A stretch of 64,000 nucleotides of DNA from Polynucleobacter sp. AP-Kolm-20A-A1 (GCF_018688315.1 NZ_CP061315.1:1178001-1242000), one strand, 5' to 3'; shown: positions 41,146 to 50,910, counted from the first letter of the stretch. Translations and numbers: made by a program. The notes: generated by a model from the sequence alone, not told the origin.

Positions 41146-43065
41146 ATGAAATTATTTAAATACCTTATCTGTCTACTGGCCCTACTCAGTAATGTGGCCT
41201 GGGGACAGTCCAACTTTAAAGTATTAAGCTTTCATGACATCGTTCAACAAAAAACAGTGGCATCTGAACCTGATGATGTAACGGCAGATAACTTAGTGAA
41301 CTATTTTTCCTGGCTTAAAGCGAATGGTTATAACGTCATCTCACTTCAAGATGTCATTAACGCTAAGAATAATGGCAAGAAACTTCCTGAAAATTCTATC
41401 GTCCTCACCTTTGACGACGGCTATAAGAGTTTTTATACCTATGTGATGCCATTGCTTAAGGCATTCCAGTACCCCGCCACACTTGCTATTGTGGGCTCAT
41501 GGCTTGACGTGCCTGATAACGGCACGGTCTTATATGCCGATAAAAAAGTTCCTCGCTCTAAATTCCTCTCCTTAAAAGAATTGAAGGAAGTTTCTCGTAG
41601 CGGCTTAGTAGAAATTGCTTCACACACCTATGATTTACACCATGGCGTATTAGGCAATGTGCAAGGCAATACCATGCCTGCCCTAACGACCTTCGAGTAC
41701 AACAAACAAACCGGGGAATACGAGTCTGAAGAGCACTACAGACAGCGCATTGAATCCGACTTAGTTAAGAACAACGCCTGGATAAAGCAACACACCGGCA
41801 AAGCCCCCAGAATTATTGTGTGGCCTTATGGGCGTTATAACGGCATGGCTCAAGCCATGGCCAAAAAACTAGGCATGGACATTGCAATCACCTTAGATGA
41901 TGGTGAAAACTTTGAGTTGCAGCCAGTAGATAGTATTCGCCGCATTTACCTAATCAACAATCCTGAAATTGATGACTTTGTCGCCAACCTCAGAAAGGCT
42001 CCTCCTGCTCTTGAGCGCGTGATGCATGTGGACCTCGATTATGTTTATGACAAAGATCCCATTCAGCAGGAAAAGAACTTGGGTTCTTTGCTTGAGCGCG
42101 TAAAAGAATCCGGCGTCACCACTGTATACCTACAGGCATTCTCTGATGATGATGCAAGTGGCGTTGCTAAAAGCCTCTACTTCAAAAATAACTATATGCC
42201 GGTTAAGGCGGATATCTTTGGACGGGTGAGCTGGCAATTAAAGACTCGTGTTGGAGTCAAGGTATTTGCTTGGATGCCACTACTAGCCTTTAACCCCGGC
42301 CCTGAAAAATTACGCGAGCTTGATGTCGTTACCTCAACCGATGGCAGCAAAGGCATAGGCTATCTACGTTTAAGCCCATTCTCCGAGCGCTCGCGGCAAT
42401 TTATCAAGGGTATTTATAAAGACCTCGGTCGCCATGCCAGCTTTGAGGGCATATTGATTCATGACGACGCCACCCTATCCGATAAAGAGGATGCTAGCCC
42501 TGTCGCGTTAAATTACTATGCGAAACATTGGGGCTTGCCTGCCAACATTGCGGCGATCACACAAAACACCCAATACAACGAGAAGTGGTACAAAGCCAAA
42601 ACCCAAATGTTGACCCAGTTTGCGCTGGATATGAGAAGTGCTGCCGAGTTCTATCGCAAACCAATTAGCATCGCCCGTAATTACTACGCTGAAGTAGCGC
42701 TTAATCCAAATTCTGAAGAATGGTTTGCGCAATCCATCCCGAATGGTCTAGAGCATTTCAATTGGGTGGCACTGATGGCCATGCCTTATATGGAAAATGC
42801 GAGCAACCCTTCTCAATGGCTCAGCAACCTGGTGGATAAAACCCAGGTCTACCCCAAAGCCAAGAAGAAATTAGTTTATGAGTTCCAGGCCAAGGACTGG
42901 AAGACTGATAAGCCCATCCCCACAAAAGAACTAAGTAGTTGGATGAGAACAATGCGGGTTCGGGGAATCTATAACTTTGGCTACTATCCAGACGATCAGT
43001 TTACGAACAACCCAAAAATGGAGATCCTTAAGCGGGAGCTCTCCACCAAAGCAGCACTTCAATAG
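41146..43065 (+). CDS. pgaB: Poly-N-acetylglucosamine deacetylase PgaB
   Basis: 639 residues. The N-terminal NodB-type deacetylase domain (about 25-280) has FDDGY (89-93) and the metal-site region ASHTYDLHH. The C-terminal glycoside-hydrolase-like domain (about 290-620) includes VYLQAFSDDDASG and GILIHDDATLSD. PgaB partly deacetylates PNAG before export. It starts immediately after the pgaA stop. The signal peptide (ending AWGQ) has no lipobox cysteine at its cleavage site, whereas E. coli PgaB is a lipoprotein, so this protein is probably a soluble periplasmic form. Confidence 0.94.
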   Translation: MKLFKYLICLLALLSNVAWGQSNFKVLSFHDIVQQKTVASEPDDVTADNLVNYFSWLKANGYNVISLQDVINAKNNGKKLPENSIVLTFDDGYKSFYTYVMPLLKAFQYPATLAIVGSWLDVPDNGTVLYADKKVPRSKFLSLKELKEVSRSGLVEIASHTYDLHHGVLGNVQGNTMPALTTFEYNKQTGEYESEEHYRQRIESDLVKNNAWIKQHTGKAPRIIVWPYGRYNGMAQAMAKKLGMDIAITLDDGENFELQPVDSIRRIYLINNPEIDDFVANLRKAPPALERVMHVDLDYVYDKDPIQQEKNLGSLLERVKESGVTTVYLQAFSDDDASGVAKSLYFKNNYMPVKADIFGRVSWQLKTRVGVKVFAWMPLLAFNPGPEKLRELDVVTSTDGSKGIGYLRLSPFSERSRQFIKGIYKDLGRHASFEGILIHDDATLSDKEDASPVALNYYAKHWGLPANIAAITQNTQYNEKWYKAKTQMLTQFALDMRSAAEFYRKPISIARNYYAEVALNPNSEEWFAQSIPNGLEHFNWVALMAMPYMENASNPSQWLSNLVDKTQVYPKAKKKLVYEFQAKDWKTDKPIPTKELSSWMRTMRVRGIYNFGYYPDDQFTNNPKMEILKRELSTKAALQ

Positions 43066-43071
43066 ATATCT

Positions 43072-43887
43072 TTAGATAGAGACTTGGTTTCTGCCGGCTT
43101 GCTTTGCCCGATACATCGCCTGATCGCAAAGTGCATAGTATTTTTTCAGAATAGCGCTAGAACCCAATACGCTATCAATCTGGGGATCAAAGGTTGCAAC
43201 GCCAGTACTGATCGTGATAATAATTTCCTTGTCATCGACGAAGGCGCAGGGCTTGGAGGCGATAGACTCTCTTAGTCGCCCCGCTATCTCCATCGCCTGG
43301 CTCTGATTGGTTTCTGGCAGAACAATCAAAAACTCTTCTCCGCCAACGCGCCCAAATATATCAATTTCACGCAGCTCTTCTTGGCAGCGCTGCACAAGAC
43401 CTACCAACACCTTATCTCCGGCGGGATGACCATAAGTATCGTTAACAATCTTGAAGTGATCGATATCAGCCATCAAAAAAGATATGCACTTTTTACTTCT
43501 AAAACTTTTTTGAAGCTCTAGCTCTGCTCGAGAAAATGTTTCTATCCTAGACATGGCGCCAGTTAGTGCGTCGGTTTTTGAAAAGCGATCAAGTGCAAAA
43601 TTCTTATCTTCCAGCTCTATCAATAAGCGCCGAAACTGAAACATACCGAACAGCAAAAGAAATGAAATTGGCACCGCAAGCCAAGCATCAGTCATATTTA
43701 TATGACCATTATTTAAAGCATGTAGTAACGGAGAAATACGGCGCCCAACCATCAAGCTGAGTCCAGCCGCCATAAATCCACAGGCAAGCCGATAGGATTT
43801 TGAGCGAAAGAATAGATTAATAGCATAAAGAGCTGCTATCACTTGCGCACATAAAGAAATCGAGTACAGAAAAATACTCAGCATCAT
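43072..43887 (-). CDS. Membrane diguanylate cyclase (GGEEF)
   Basis: 271 residues. Three or four hydrophobic segments (about 3-90) are followed by a GGDEF-class domain with the intact active site GGEEF (in GRVGGEEFLIVLP) and a proper I-site REID five residues before it, so product inhibition is expected. It makes c-di-GMP from GTP. It converges on pgaB with seven bases between them. Nearness to the pga genes suggests it feeds PNAG synthesis through PgaCD. No other sensor domain is recognised. Confidence 0.92.
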   Translation of the reverse strand: MMLSIFLYSISLCAQVIAALYAINLFFRSKSYRLACGFMAAGLSLMVGRRISPLLHALNNGHINMTDAWLAVPISFLLLFGMFQFRRLLIELEDKNFALDRFSKTDALTGAMSRIETFSRAELELQKSFRSKKCISFLMADIDHFKIVNDTYGHPAGDKVLVGLVQRCQEELREIDIFGRVGGEEFLIVLPETNQSQAMEIAGRLRESIASKPCAFVDDKEIIITISTGVATFDPQIDSVLGSSAILKKYYALCDQAMYRAKQAGRNQVSI

Positions 43888-43890
43888 GAC

Positions 43891-45141
43891 TTAGGTAGAC
43901 TCAAGAATGTCTTGCAACTGATTACCCTCAGCCAGCAACTGATTAGCAGCCTCTACCACCTTGGCGTCCAGCTTTGGACCAGCCTCAGCATTAATCTCTT
44001 CCATCGCAGCAGTTAAACCTCGTGCAGGACGGTATGGTCTATGTGTTGCCATTGCCTCTATCGTATCGGCCACCGCCAAAATCCGTGATTCAAGGCAAAT
44101 TTGATCGCCCTTTAAGCCTCCGGGGTAGCCTGTGCCATCCAGTCTCTCATGATGTTGGCGAACCATTTCAGCTATAGGCCAAGGAAACGGAATATCTTTC
44201 AATATTTGATACCCGGCCTCAACGTGCCCTTGGACCATCTGCATTTCTAGGTCAGTTAAGCGGGTTGGCTTAGTCAATATCTCAGAGGGAACCGAAACCT
44301 TACCAATATCATGAACCATTCCAGCCATGTACAAAGTCTGAGCAACCTCATCAGATAAGCCCAACTTTCTAGCAATCGCAACTGAAATTAATGCAACGCG
44401 TCTTTGATGGCCGGCAGTATAGGGATCTCTCCACTCCATCGTTTTTGACATTGCCTCAATCGTTGAGCGTAAAGCATTGGCAAGGCGTTCTTGAGTCTGC
44501 TCTTTCTCATGAATTTGATCGTCTAATTTATGCTGACGCTCAATAGAGCGCAGGCCAAAACCAATCTCCTTAGCCAAACTCTCAAAGAGCTGCTCCTCGG
44601 ATGGCCCAAAAGCATGCGGCGCTTTGGAATAAACCAGCAATACACCAAAAGGATGGGAGTCATTGCCATCTGGGATAGGACACCCAATTGCAGATCGAAT
44701 ACCAAATTCTCGAGCCCGTATTCGCCAAGGCAAGAATCCCTCGTCAATTTCAGAGTCAGTGATAACGCTGCATTTTCCTGTGCGAATAGCAGTGCCCCCG
44801 GGGCCCAATCCTGTGAGAATTTCATCCGACCAACTAACAACAATATCTTTTAGGTAATTAGAGGCGGATCCCGCACTTCCTAAAACTGATACCGTTTTAT
44901 CTTGATCCTCTTCTGCCTTGCCAACCCAAGCAAGTACATAAGGTCCTTGAGCGGCTATAGCGGTGCATACCTCCTGCACCAATAGATCGACTGAATCTGC
45001 GCGAGCCAAAGCTGCCGCAGCCTCAGAGAGTGCTGAAAGCGCCCAACCTCGTTTCTCGAGCTCCCGCTGAACCGCTAGCGCGGAAACATTTTCCCTCTTT
45101 TTATTGCCGTCATTCATATTCCTATTATGGCGCCAAAACAT
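43891..45141 (-). CDS. GAF-HD-GYP cyclic-di-GMP phosphodiesterase
   Basis: 416 residues. A GAF-type sensor domain occupies about 35-200 (VLAWVGKAEEDQ; AIGCPIPDGNDSHPFGVLLV). The HD-GYP domain follows (about 230-400), with HDIGKVSVPSEIL and HHERLDGTGYPGGLKGD, both catalytic motifs complete. It breaks c-di-GMP down. The start is uncertain: the ATG at 45141 and another eight codons later (45117, after TAGGAAT) are both possible. It lies next to the diguanylate cyclase on the same strand, three bases apart, so the pair forms one unit. Confidence 0.93.
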   Translation of the reverse strand: MFWRHNRNMNDGNKKRENVSALAVQRELEKRGWALSALSEAAAALARADSVDLLVQEVCTAIAAQGPYVLAWVGKAEEDQDKTVSVLGSAGSASNYLKDIVVSWSDEILTGLGPGGTAIRTGKCSVITDSEIDEGFLPWRIRAREFGIRSAIGCPIPDGNDSHPFGVLLVYSKAPHAFGPSEEQLFESLAKEIGFGLRSIERQHKLDDQIHEKEQTQERLANALRSTIEAMSKTMEWRDPYTAGHQRRVALISVAIARKLGLSDEVAQTLYMAGMVHDIGKVSVPSEILTKPTRLTDLEMQMVQGHVEAGYQILKDIPFPWPIAEMVRQHHERLDGTGYPGGLKGDQICLESRILAVADTIEAMATHRPYRPARGLTAAMEEINAEAGPKLDAKVVEAANQLLAEGNQLQDILEST

Positions 45142-45251
45142 ACACTAACAACACGTATCTAGCTTTTTTTATGCACCCCACCAAAAGCTGCAAATGCCTT
45201 GCTATTCAAGCATAAGTGGGGGAGTATGGGACGACAAATAGGAATTATTAA

Positions 45252-45746
45252 ATGAATAAAGAAATAGAAAACATCTACTCTAAGCTGGTAAACCTGGAAA
45301 CAGAGGTTAACAACCTACGACAGGGTTATGCGGTGATTAACCAACGCTATTCAGAGGCTATTGGGACACTCAAAAACCTTACATCAAGCGCGCTAGAGGC
45401 TGCTAAACGAGCTGCCATAGCCGCTGAGAAGGCATTGCTTGCTGCCCGCAATTCTGCAAAAGCAGCAAAGCTGGCGGCATCAGAAGCGGTAATTGATGCG
45501 GCAGAAGCAGCAGCAGACGCAGCGGCAGCATCCGCAGAAGCCTCAATTGAAGCAGCTGCAGCCGCGTCAGCAGCAGCAGCGGCAGCGGCAGCCGCCGTTG
45601 CCCATCAAGCCGAAGAATCTTCCGTAAAAGCGTCTGCCGAGGCGGCTGAGGCAACTAAGCGTGCAGCAGATGCAGCGGCAGAGGCAGTACGCATGTCGAA
45701 TGCGGCCGCAGAATCAGCTCGTAGCGCTAGAAAAAAGGCTGGTTAA
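45252..45746 (+). CDS. Alanine-rich coiled-coil protein of unknown function
   Basis: 164 residues, nearly half alanine. An N-terminal heptad coiled coil (IENIYSKLVNLETEVNNLRQ) is followed from about residue 50 by repeats of the type AAEAAADAAAA with regularly spaced K, E, S and D, predicting one long helix. The C-terminus is basic (SARSARKKAG). There is no signal peptide or membrane segment. A good ribosome site (AGGAAT) precedes the ATG. It lies among c-di-GMP genes, and its end overlaps the convergent GGDEF gene by four bases. It could be structural or DNA-associated; no function is assigned. Confidence 0.75.
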   Translation: MNKEIENIYSKLVNLETEVNNLRQGYAVINQRYSEAIGTLKNLTSSALEAAKRAAIAAEKALLAARNSAKAAKLAASEAVIDAAEAAADAAAASAEASIEAAAAASAAAAAAAAAVAHQAEESSVKASAEAAEATKRAADAAAEAVRMSNAAAESARSARKKAG

Positions 45747-47284
45747 CCTAGAGTATTGATTACTTCCGCAATTACCGGCTCACCAAATACTTGGATCGCA
45801 TTTTTGCCGCTAGCCTTGGCGGAATACATAGCCACGTCGGCGTTATTGATCAGTTTATTTTCATCCAAACCATGATCTGGATAAACGGCAATACCGATGC
45901 TGGCACTTGAATGAAGTGCCTGCCCTTCAAAATCAATTGGGCTAGACATTACCTGAAGAATTTTTTTGCCTACCGTGATTGCGTCCTGTTCACCATCTAT
46001 CGTGGGGAGTAAGATGATGAATTCGTCGCCGCCAACCCTAGCCAAAGTATCCGAATCTCGAATGCAAGATCTCATCCTCTCTGATGCTTCTTTCAGTACG
46101 GCGTCGCCCGCAAGATGTCCAAAATGATCATTGATCGTTTTTAAATTATCTAAATCAATAAATAGAATGGCAACCTTTTCTAAATTTCGCCTTCCTAAAG
46201 ACATGGCATGCTGAAGTCTGTCAGAAAATAAGAGGCGGTTAGGCAAGCTTGTAAGAGAATCATGATGTGCTAAATACTGAGCCTTGGCATTCCTATGATA
46301 AGTACGCAATAAAAAGAATGAGCCGATGAATATCACTGCCAAGCTAAAGATGGTGGTATATAAAACCCCCCAAAGACTGGAGTACCAGCTCGCCAAGTAC
46401 AGATCCTTGGTCACGGTAGATCCCACGATAAGAGGATAGTTTTTTACACTGCGAAATGATGCCATTCTCTCTACAGGCTGGTTGTTCATATTAAAGCCCG
46501 GAGCGTTTGTAAAGATGACTCCACCAGTGTTATCGCTATTTAATGAATTTTGAATCACGCTGCCTGTATTGAGCTTTCCAATCATGTTGTCCACAAAAGG
46601 CCAGCGTGTTAATAGACGTTGATCTTTGCGATATAAGGTTACAGATGAGCCATCACCAAGGCTTGAGCCAATGCGTTCATAAAGATTGGAGAAGACCTCA
46701 ACCGATACCCCAACGAGGATTACCCCTAAAAACTGATTCTTTGATCCGTTGACTCGTTTGGCGAGATAAAACACCCACTTGCCATTGCCCTTGTTTTGGA
46801 CTGGAAGACTAAAGAATGTATCTGAATCATCATGAGAGCTTAACCACTGAAAGTAATCACGATCGGCTAAATTAATTTTTGGCGCAGGATATGATCTTGA
46901 AAAGTTAATGACCTCTCCGTCTTTAGCCACAAATGTAGCGACATCAATAATAGGATTAGACTTGGTCTTTTCTTGAAGTAAATTAAATTGCTGCTGGTCG
47001 CCAGCAAACTTTCGATAATCTTGGTCAGACTGGACATTGGAGACTCGTAATACATCTTCAATGCTATCCAATGCGATTTTTGCGGAGTAAATAGTTTGCG
47101 AAGTGTGTTCCGCCAAAATAACAGTTAAGTTGGCAAGTTGATTCACGCGTGATTTGATGGTATTTTCACGCAATAAATAAGCCGATACCACCGCATTGAT
47201 GATGAAGATCAGGGCCAATACAAAAGCTGTCAAGATAATTAATCTTGAATTACGCTTTACATCTGGTGGGGCTATATAGACCAT
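45743..47284 (-). CDS. Membrane diguanylate cyclase with extracellular Cache-type sensor (GGDEF)
   Basis: 513 residues. A transmembrane helix (about 15-37), a periplasmic dCache-like domain (about 40-300) with PAPKINLADRDYFQWL, and a second transmembrane helix (about 305-328) precede the GGDEF domain. The active site RVGGDEFIILLP and the I-site RDSD five residues before it are intact, so it should make c-di-GMP with product inhibition. The periplasmic domain suggests it senses a small molecule. It starts 14 bases after the HD-GYP gene stop and probably shares its transcript. Confidence 0.93.
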   Translation of the reverse strand: MVYIAPPDVKRNSRLIILTAFVLALIFIINAVVSAYLLRENTIKSRVNQLANLTVILAEHTSQTIYSAKIALDSIEDVLRVSNVQSDQDYRKFAGDQQQFNLLQEKTKSNPIIDVATFVAKDGEVINFSRSYPAPKINLADRDYFQWLSSHDDSDTFFSLPVQNKGNGKWVFYLAKRVNGSKNQFLGVILVGVSVEVFSNLYERIGSSLGDGSSVTLYRKDQRLLTRWPFVDNMIGKLNTGSVIQNSLNSDNTGGVIFTNAPGFNMNNQPVERMASFRSVKNYPLIVGSTVTKDLYLASWYSSLWGVLYTTIFSLAVIFIGSFFLLRTYHRNAKAQYLAHHDSLTSLPNRLLFSDRLQHAMSLGRRNLEKVAILFIDLDNLKTINDHFGHLAGDAVLKEASERMRSCIRDSDTLARVGGDEFIILLPTIDGEQDAITVGKKILQVMSSPIDFEGQALHSSASIGIAVYPDHGLDENKLINNADVAMYSAKASGKNAIQVFGEPVIAEVINTLG

Positions 47285-47298
47285 ATCAGTTACTTTGA

Positions 47299-48612
47299 TT
47301 AAGCATCACCATAACGAGAGGCGATCTCGCTAAAGTAATCTTGCTCGTTTATGAATGCATCAACAACAGCTGGGTCAAAGCGCTTGCCTTTATTTTGAAT
47401 GATCTCCTGACAAGCCTCTTCATGAGACCACTTCTTCTTGTAGACCCTTTCACTGACTAAGGCATCGTACATATCTGCTAGAGACATAATTCTGGCAGCC
47501 AAAGGAATATCTTGGCCTTTTAGTCCATTGGGATAGCCGCTACCATCCCAATTTTCATGATGTGAACCGGCAATATCAATGGCAACGTCTAACACCTTGG
47601 CGCTTTTTGTCTCTTCGAGTTTGGCCGCCCTCAAAACGCGCTCACCCAAAGCGGCATGAGTTTGCATAACAGCCCACTCTTCCGCGTCAAGACTACCTTC
47701 TTTTTTCAAAATATTATCCGGTATGCCAACCTTGCCAATATCATGCAACGGTGCAGCATGAACCATGTGCTCAATTGCGCGATCAGATAAATCATCGACG
47801 TAGTGCCCGAGATCTCTTAGGCTTTCAGCAAGCCTTTTAACGTATTGCTGGGTTCGCAAGATGTGATTGCCAGTCTCGTTATCTCTCACCATGGATAAAG
47901 CGTTTAAGCTCTGAAGCATACCGCTCTCAATTGCTCTGGCGTTACTACGATGCTCTCTCCATAGAGACTCCAAATAATAGTTGGTAATGATCACGCAAAC
48001 CATAAGCAGCAACAGAATCGAAACTACGCGCAGAGAAAAACCGATTGCATCTTCTTGATACAAACTTCCCAGATTGGAATCAGCATAAAAACGTAGGTAT
48101 ATGGAGCGCATGACTCTGACCAATATCTCTACAAGCTCTATCACCATCAGAATTTTGATTTGGTATGCTTTAACCCTCTTCCTGACCAATAAAGCCAACT
48201 CAATTACTTGCCAAAATGATGCAAGCGCAAGGATGCCATTCATCAAATAGATTCGGTCAGCCGTAGTTCCAGTCGCAAGAAAATAAAAATAGGCAATTGA
48301 GGAAACAACAAAGGCGACTGCTGAAATTACCAATGTAGATTTATTAGCTTGACCACGCCAAGATCTAAATAAGATGCCGATACAAATTACGCCGCCGACA
48401 AGTGAGAGATTGGCTATTGCTAAAACAGCCTTACCACCCCAAGAGCCGATGAAAAAACAAGCCATCGATACAGCTAGCAAGAAGAGGCTTAGGGGCCAAT
48501 AGAAAAGCTGCTTATTAGCTGCTGCACTATCGTGACGCGATAAGGAGCCTGCCAGCAGTCCAATAAGGATGACCAGACTTGAAAAATAAAAGGTTTGATT
48601 GGCTAATTGCAT
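47299..48612 (-). CDS. Membrane HD-GYP cyclic-di-GMP phosphodiesterase
   Basis: 437 residues from the ATG at 48612; an upstream TTG would add 15 residues. About seven hydrophobic segments fill the first 210 residues, resembling a 7TM-type sensor region. The HD-GYP domain (about 225-425) is complete, with HDIGKVGIPDNIL and HHENWDGSGYPNGLKGQD. It degrades c-di-GMP. With the adjacent Cache-GGDEF protein it forms a synthesis/degradation pair in one unit. Confidence 0.93.
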   Translation of the reverse strand: MQLANQTFYFSSLVILIGLLAGSLSRHDSAAANKQLFYWPLSLFLLAVSMACFFIGSWGGKAVLAIANLSLVGGVICIGILFRSWRGQANKSTLVISAVAFVVSSIAYFYFLATGTTADRIYLMNGILALASFWQVIELALLVRKRVKAYQIKILMVIELVEILVRVMRSIYLRFYADSNLGSLYQEDAIGFSLRVVSILLLLMVCVIITNYYLESLWREHRSNARAIESGMLQSLNALSMVRDNETGNHILRTQQYVKRLAESLRDLGHYVDDLSDRAIEHMVHAAPLHDIGKVGIPDNILKKEGSLDAEEWAVMQTHAALGERVLRAAKLEETKSAKVLDVAIDIAGSHHENWDGSGYPNGLKGQDIPLAARIMSLADMYDALVSERVYKKKWSHEEACQEIIQNKGKRFDPAVVDAFINEQDYFSEIASRYGDA

Positions 48613-48728
48613 CTCTCTAAATTCTAATTCCAAGAGATGATTTACCAAAAGACGCAATTACCCTCGCTTTGACCGTATCAAAGAGGTAGGTGAGGATGTT
48701 TTGGGTGGGGATAATCTGAAAATCTAGG

Positions 48729-48805
48729 TGGGGCGAACGACGGGGCTCGAACCCGCGACAACCAGAATCACAATCTGGGACTCTACCAACTGAGCTACGT
48801 CCGCC
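48729..48805 (-). tRNA. tRNA-His (GTG)
   Basis: A complete cloverleaf on the minus strand. The acceptor stem has eight pairs (GGCGGACG with CGTTCGCC), including the extra G-1:C73 pair that marks tRNA-His, and CCA is encoded. The anticodon loop TTGTGAT, closed by CCAGA/TCTGG, gives anticodon GTG. The T arm GCGGG-TTCGAGC-CCCGT is normal. Confidence 0.97.
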
Positions 48806-48871
48806 GTTGTAGAGGTGACATTATAGCTTTTTGCTCAAAAACCTGTCAAAAACGCTGTTTATTGGGCCAAG

Positions 48872-49954
48872 TTAGGCACTTTCGTACTCAAAAGCAGCCC
48901 AATCCCCAAGGGTGAGACTGGCATCGATGAAGAAATCTACAATGGCCGCTTTACTTTGAACCTTGGCTAAAGCGTGGTGATCTGAAAGCCGTTGGCGCCA
49001 ATAGCGCGAACCCGCCCTGCCATGGGCCAGACCCAAAATGTGCCTTGTGAAGGCGCCGATATAAAAGGGCTTGCCTTTTGCCTGACATTCATCAAACCAG
49101 GCTATGACCTGATTTACCAATCCGATCTGAATGCGATGCCACTCTGTCTCGCTAAAAAGATAGCCAGCTGCATCACCATCTGTGTTGATCATGTCGTCCC
49201 AGCCTAATAACAAAGCTGGGAAGTGATAAGCCGCCCTACCCACCATAAAGCCATCAAAGTCATTCCAGTGACCAGCAATTTGTTCGTTTGTTTCTAGACC
49301 GCCGTTGAGCAATACTTTGAGATTCGGGAATTGCTTTTGCGCATCCAATCGAAGTTTTGCAGCCACTTCATAACGCAACGGTGGTTTGCTACGATTTTCT
49401 TTTGGCGATAAACCTTTAAGCACGGCATTGCGCGCATGAATCGTGACTTGACTTGCGCCAGCATCCGCTACAGCGAGAATAAAGTTCAGCGCAAATTGAT
49501 AATCAGCGTCTGAATTCGCAGCATCCATAGAGTCAAGGCCTAAGCGGTGCTTAACCGAGATTGGAATATCTACTGCGCCCTTCATTGCCTTGACGCACTG
49601 AGCCACGAGATTGGGCTCAGCCATGAGGCAGGCCCCAAAGGCACCCCGCTGTACACGCTCTGACGGGCAACCGCAGTTCAGATCTATTTCATCGTAGCCC
49701 CACTGCTGAGCAAGTTCGGCGGACCTTGCCAAATCGCTTGGCTCTGATCCGCCTAATTGCAGGACTACCGGGTGCTGATCTTGTGAATAATCTAAATGGC
49801 GCGGGACATCGCCATGCATAAGCGCCCCTGTCGTTACCATTTCGGTATAGAGGACAGCTTCTTTAGTAAGGGTGCGATGAAAAGAGCGGCAATGACGATC
49901 TGTCCACTCCATCATTGGAGCTACTGCTAGGCGTTTTTTATTGTTAACACTCAT
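48872..49954 (-). CDS. dusA: tRNA-dihydrouridine synthase A
   Basis: 360 residues. DusA reduces uridines in the D arm of tRNAs using FMN and NADPH. Visible motifs: an N-terminal VAPMMEWTDRHCRSFHR, the Cys-containing loop LNCGCPSERVQRGAFGACLM and an FMN-phosphate region VLLNGGLETNEQI. The length and the MMEWTDRHCR start separate DusA from DusB/C. It lies beside tRNA-His and 6 bases from a pseudouridine synthase gene on the same strand, so a small RNA-modification unit is likely. Confidence 0.95.
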   Translation of the reverse strand: MSVNNKKRLAVAPMMEWTDRHCRSFHRTLTKEAVLYTEMVTTGALMHGDVPRHLDYSQDQHPVVLQLGGSEPSDLARSAELAQQWGYDEIDLNCGCPSERVQRGAFGACLMAEPNLVAQCVKAMKGAVDIPISVKHRLGLDSMDAANSDADYQFALNFILAVADAGASQVTIHARNAVLKGLSPKENRSKPPLRYEVAAKLRLDAQKQFPNLKVLLNGGLETNEQIAGHWNDFDGFMVGRAAYHFPALLLGWDDMINTDGDAAGYLFSETEWHRIQIGLVNQVIAWFDECQAKGKPFYIGAFTRHILGLAHGRAGSRYWRQRLSDHHALAKVQSKAAIVDFFIDASLTLGDWAAFEYESA

Positions 49955-49960
49955 ATCGAC

Positions 49961-50854
49961 TTAACCCAGCACTCTCTTGCTAACAAATGATCTACCCTCA
50001 TTAGTAATGGGATCATTGAAATGGATTTCTTTAGCCAAGAGCTGCAATGGACTGGAAAAGTCCAAATCATACTCTTGGTACGGCGTCAGAATTGGGTAGA
50101 TCTGATCACCTTTAATAGGGACCCCCAAGGCATTGAGGTGGCAGCGCAACTGATGCTTCTTGCCGCTACCCGGCGTTAGTCGATATCTGGCCCATGGCTT
50201 CGTGATTTCAATGAGTTCGACTTGGGTGTCGGCATTGGGTTCGCCCTCTACTTCCTGCATCTGCAAGAAATGCTCTGATTCTTCTAGCCTGCTTTGATAG
50301 ATGATTGGAAGCTTTTTTTCCAACGCCTCTGAGTATGGCGCAATTGCCTCATACACCTTCTTCACCGCCCGATCTCGAAATAGATTTTGGTATTGCGCTC
50401 TCTCATTAGGATTAATTGAGAAGATGACTAAGCCCGCGGTATCGCGATCAATTCGATGAATGGGGCTCAGGGTTTGAATGCCGGTTTTTTTCTTAAGCCG
50501 ATTGAGCAATGTTTGATGCAAGTACAAACCACTCGGTGTGACTGGCAGGAAGTGAGGCTTATCTGCTACGACGATATGCGCATCCTGAAACAGAATGGTT
50601 TCCTCAAAAGGGATTACTGGCTCCTTAGCAAGTCGCCTGAAGTAGATTAAATGAATATTGGGCTGATAGGCGTCTTGCGATGCAACTGCCTGCCCATCTG
50701 CAGTCATCACTAGACCTTCGCTAAAGCGCGCTTCCCACTCACCCTTTTCAATATGGGGAAATTGATGGATAAAGAACTCCAAGAGACTGGGGTACTGCTT
50801 ATCTGCTGGCAGATAAACGCGTGATGAGGATACCCCCTCGGAATTAACTTTCAT
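49961..50854 (-). CDS. RluA-family pseudouridine synthase
   Basis: 297 residues. It has the RluA-family catalytic motif HRIDRDTAGLVIFS with the essential Asp, and DKPHFLPVTPSGLYLHQTLL before it. The KKHQLRCHLNALGVPIKGD block near the C-terminus is also typical. It converts uridine to pseudouridine in rRNA or tRNA; the substrate cannot be told from the sequence. It is cotranscribed with dusA, ending just before it. Confidence 0.9.
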   Translation of the reverse strand: MKVNSEGVSSSRVYLPADKQYPSLLEFFIHQFPHIEKGEWEARFSEGLVMTADGQAVASQDAYQPNIHLIYFRRLAKEPVIPFEETILFQDAHIVVADKPHFLPVTPSGLYLHQTLLNRLKKKTGIQTLSPIHRIDRDTAGLVIFSINPNERAQYQNLFRDRAVKKVYEAIAPYSEALEKKLPIIYQSRLEESEHFLQMQEVEGEPNADTQVELIEITKPWARYRLTPGSGKKHQLRCHLNALGVPIKGDQIYPILTPYQEYDLDFSSPLQLLAKEIHFNDPITNEGRSFVSKRVLG

Positions 50855-50910
50855 GTTTGTAGCTTAGGATTTCAATAAGGTAATTTTAAGTGATTTGAGT
50901 GAATCCAATA

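Noticed and set aside
45540..45610. GCA/GCG tract as a CRISPR or satellite repeat
   Set aside because: It is a coding alanine run in a frame with a good ribosome site and no spacer-like sequences.
48806..48871. A second RNA gene after tRNA-His
   Set aside because: No cloverleaf or stable hairpin could be drawn in this short stretch.
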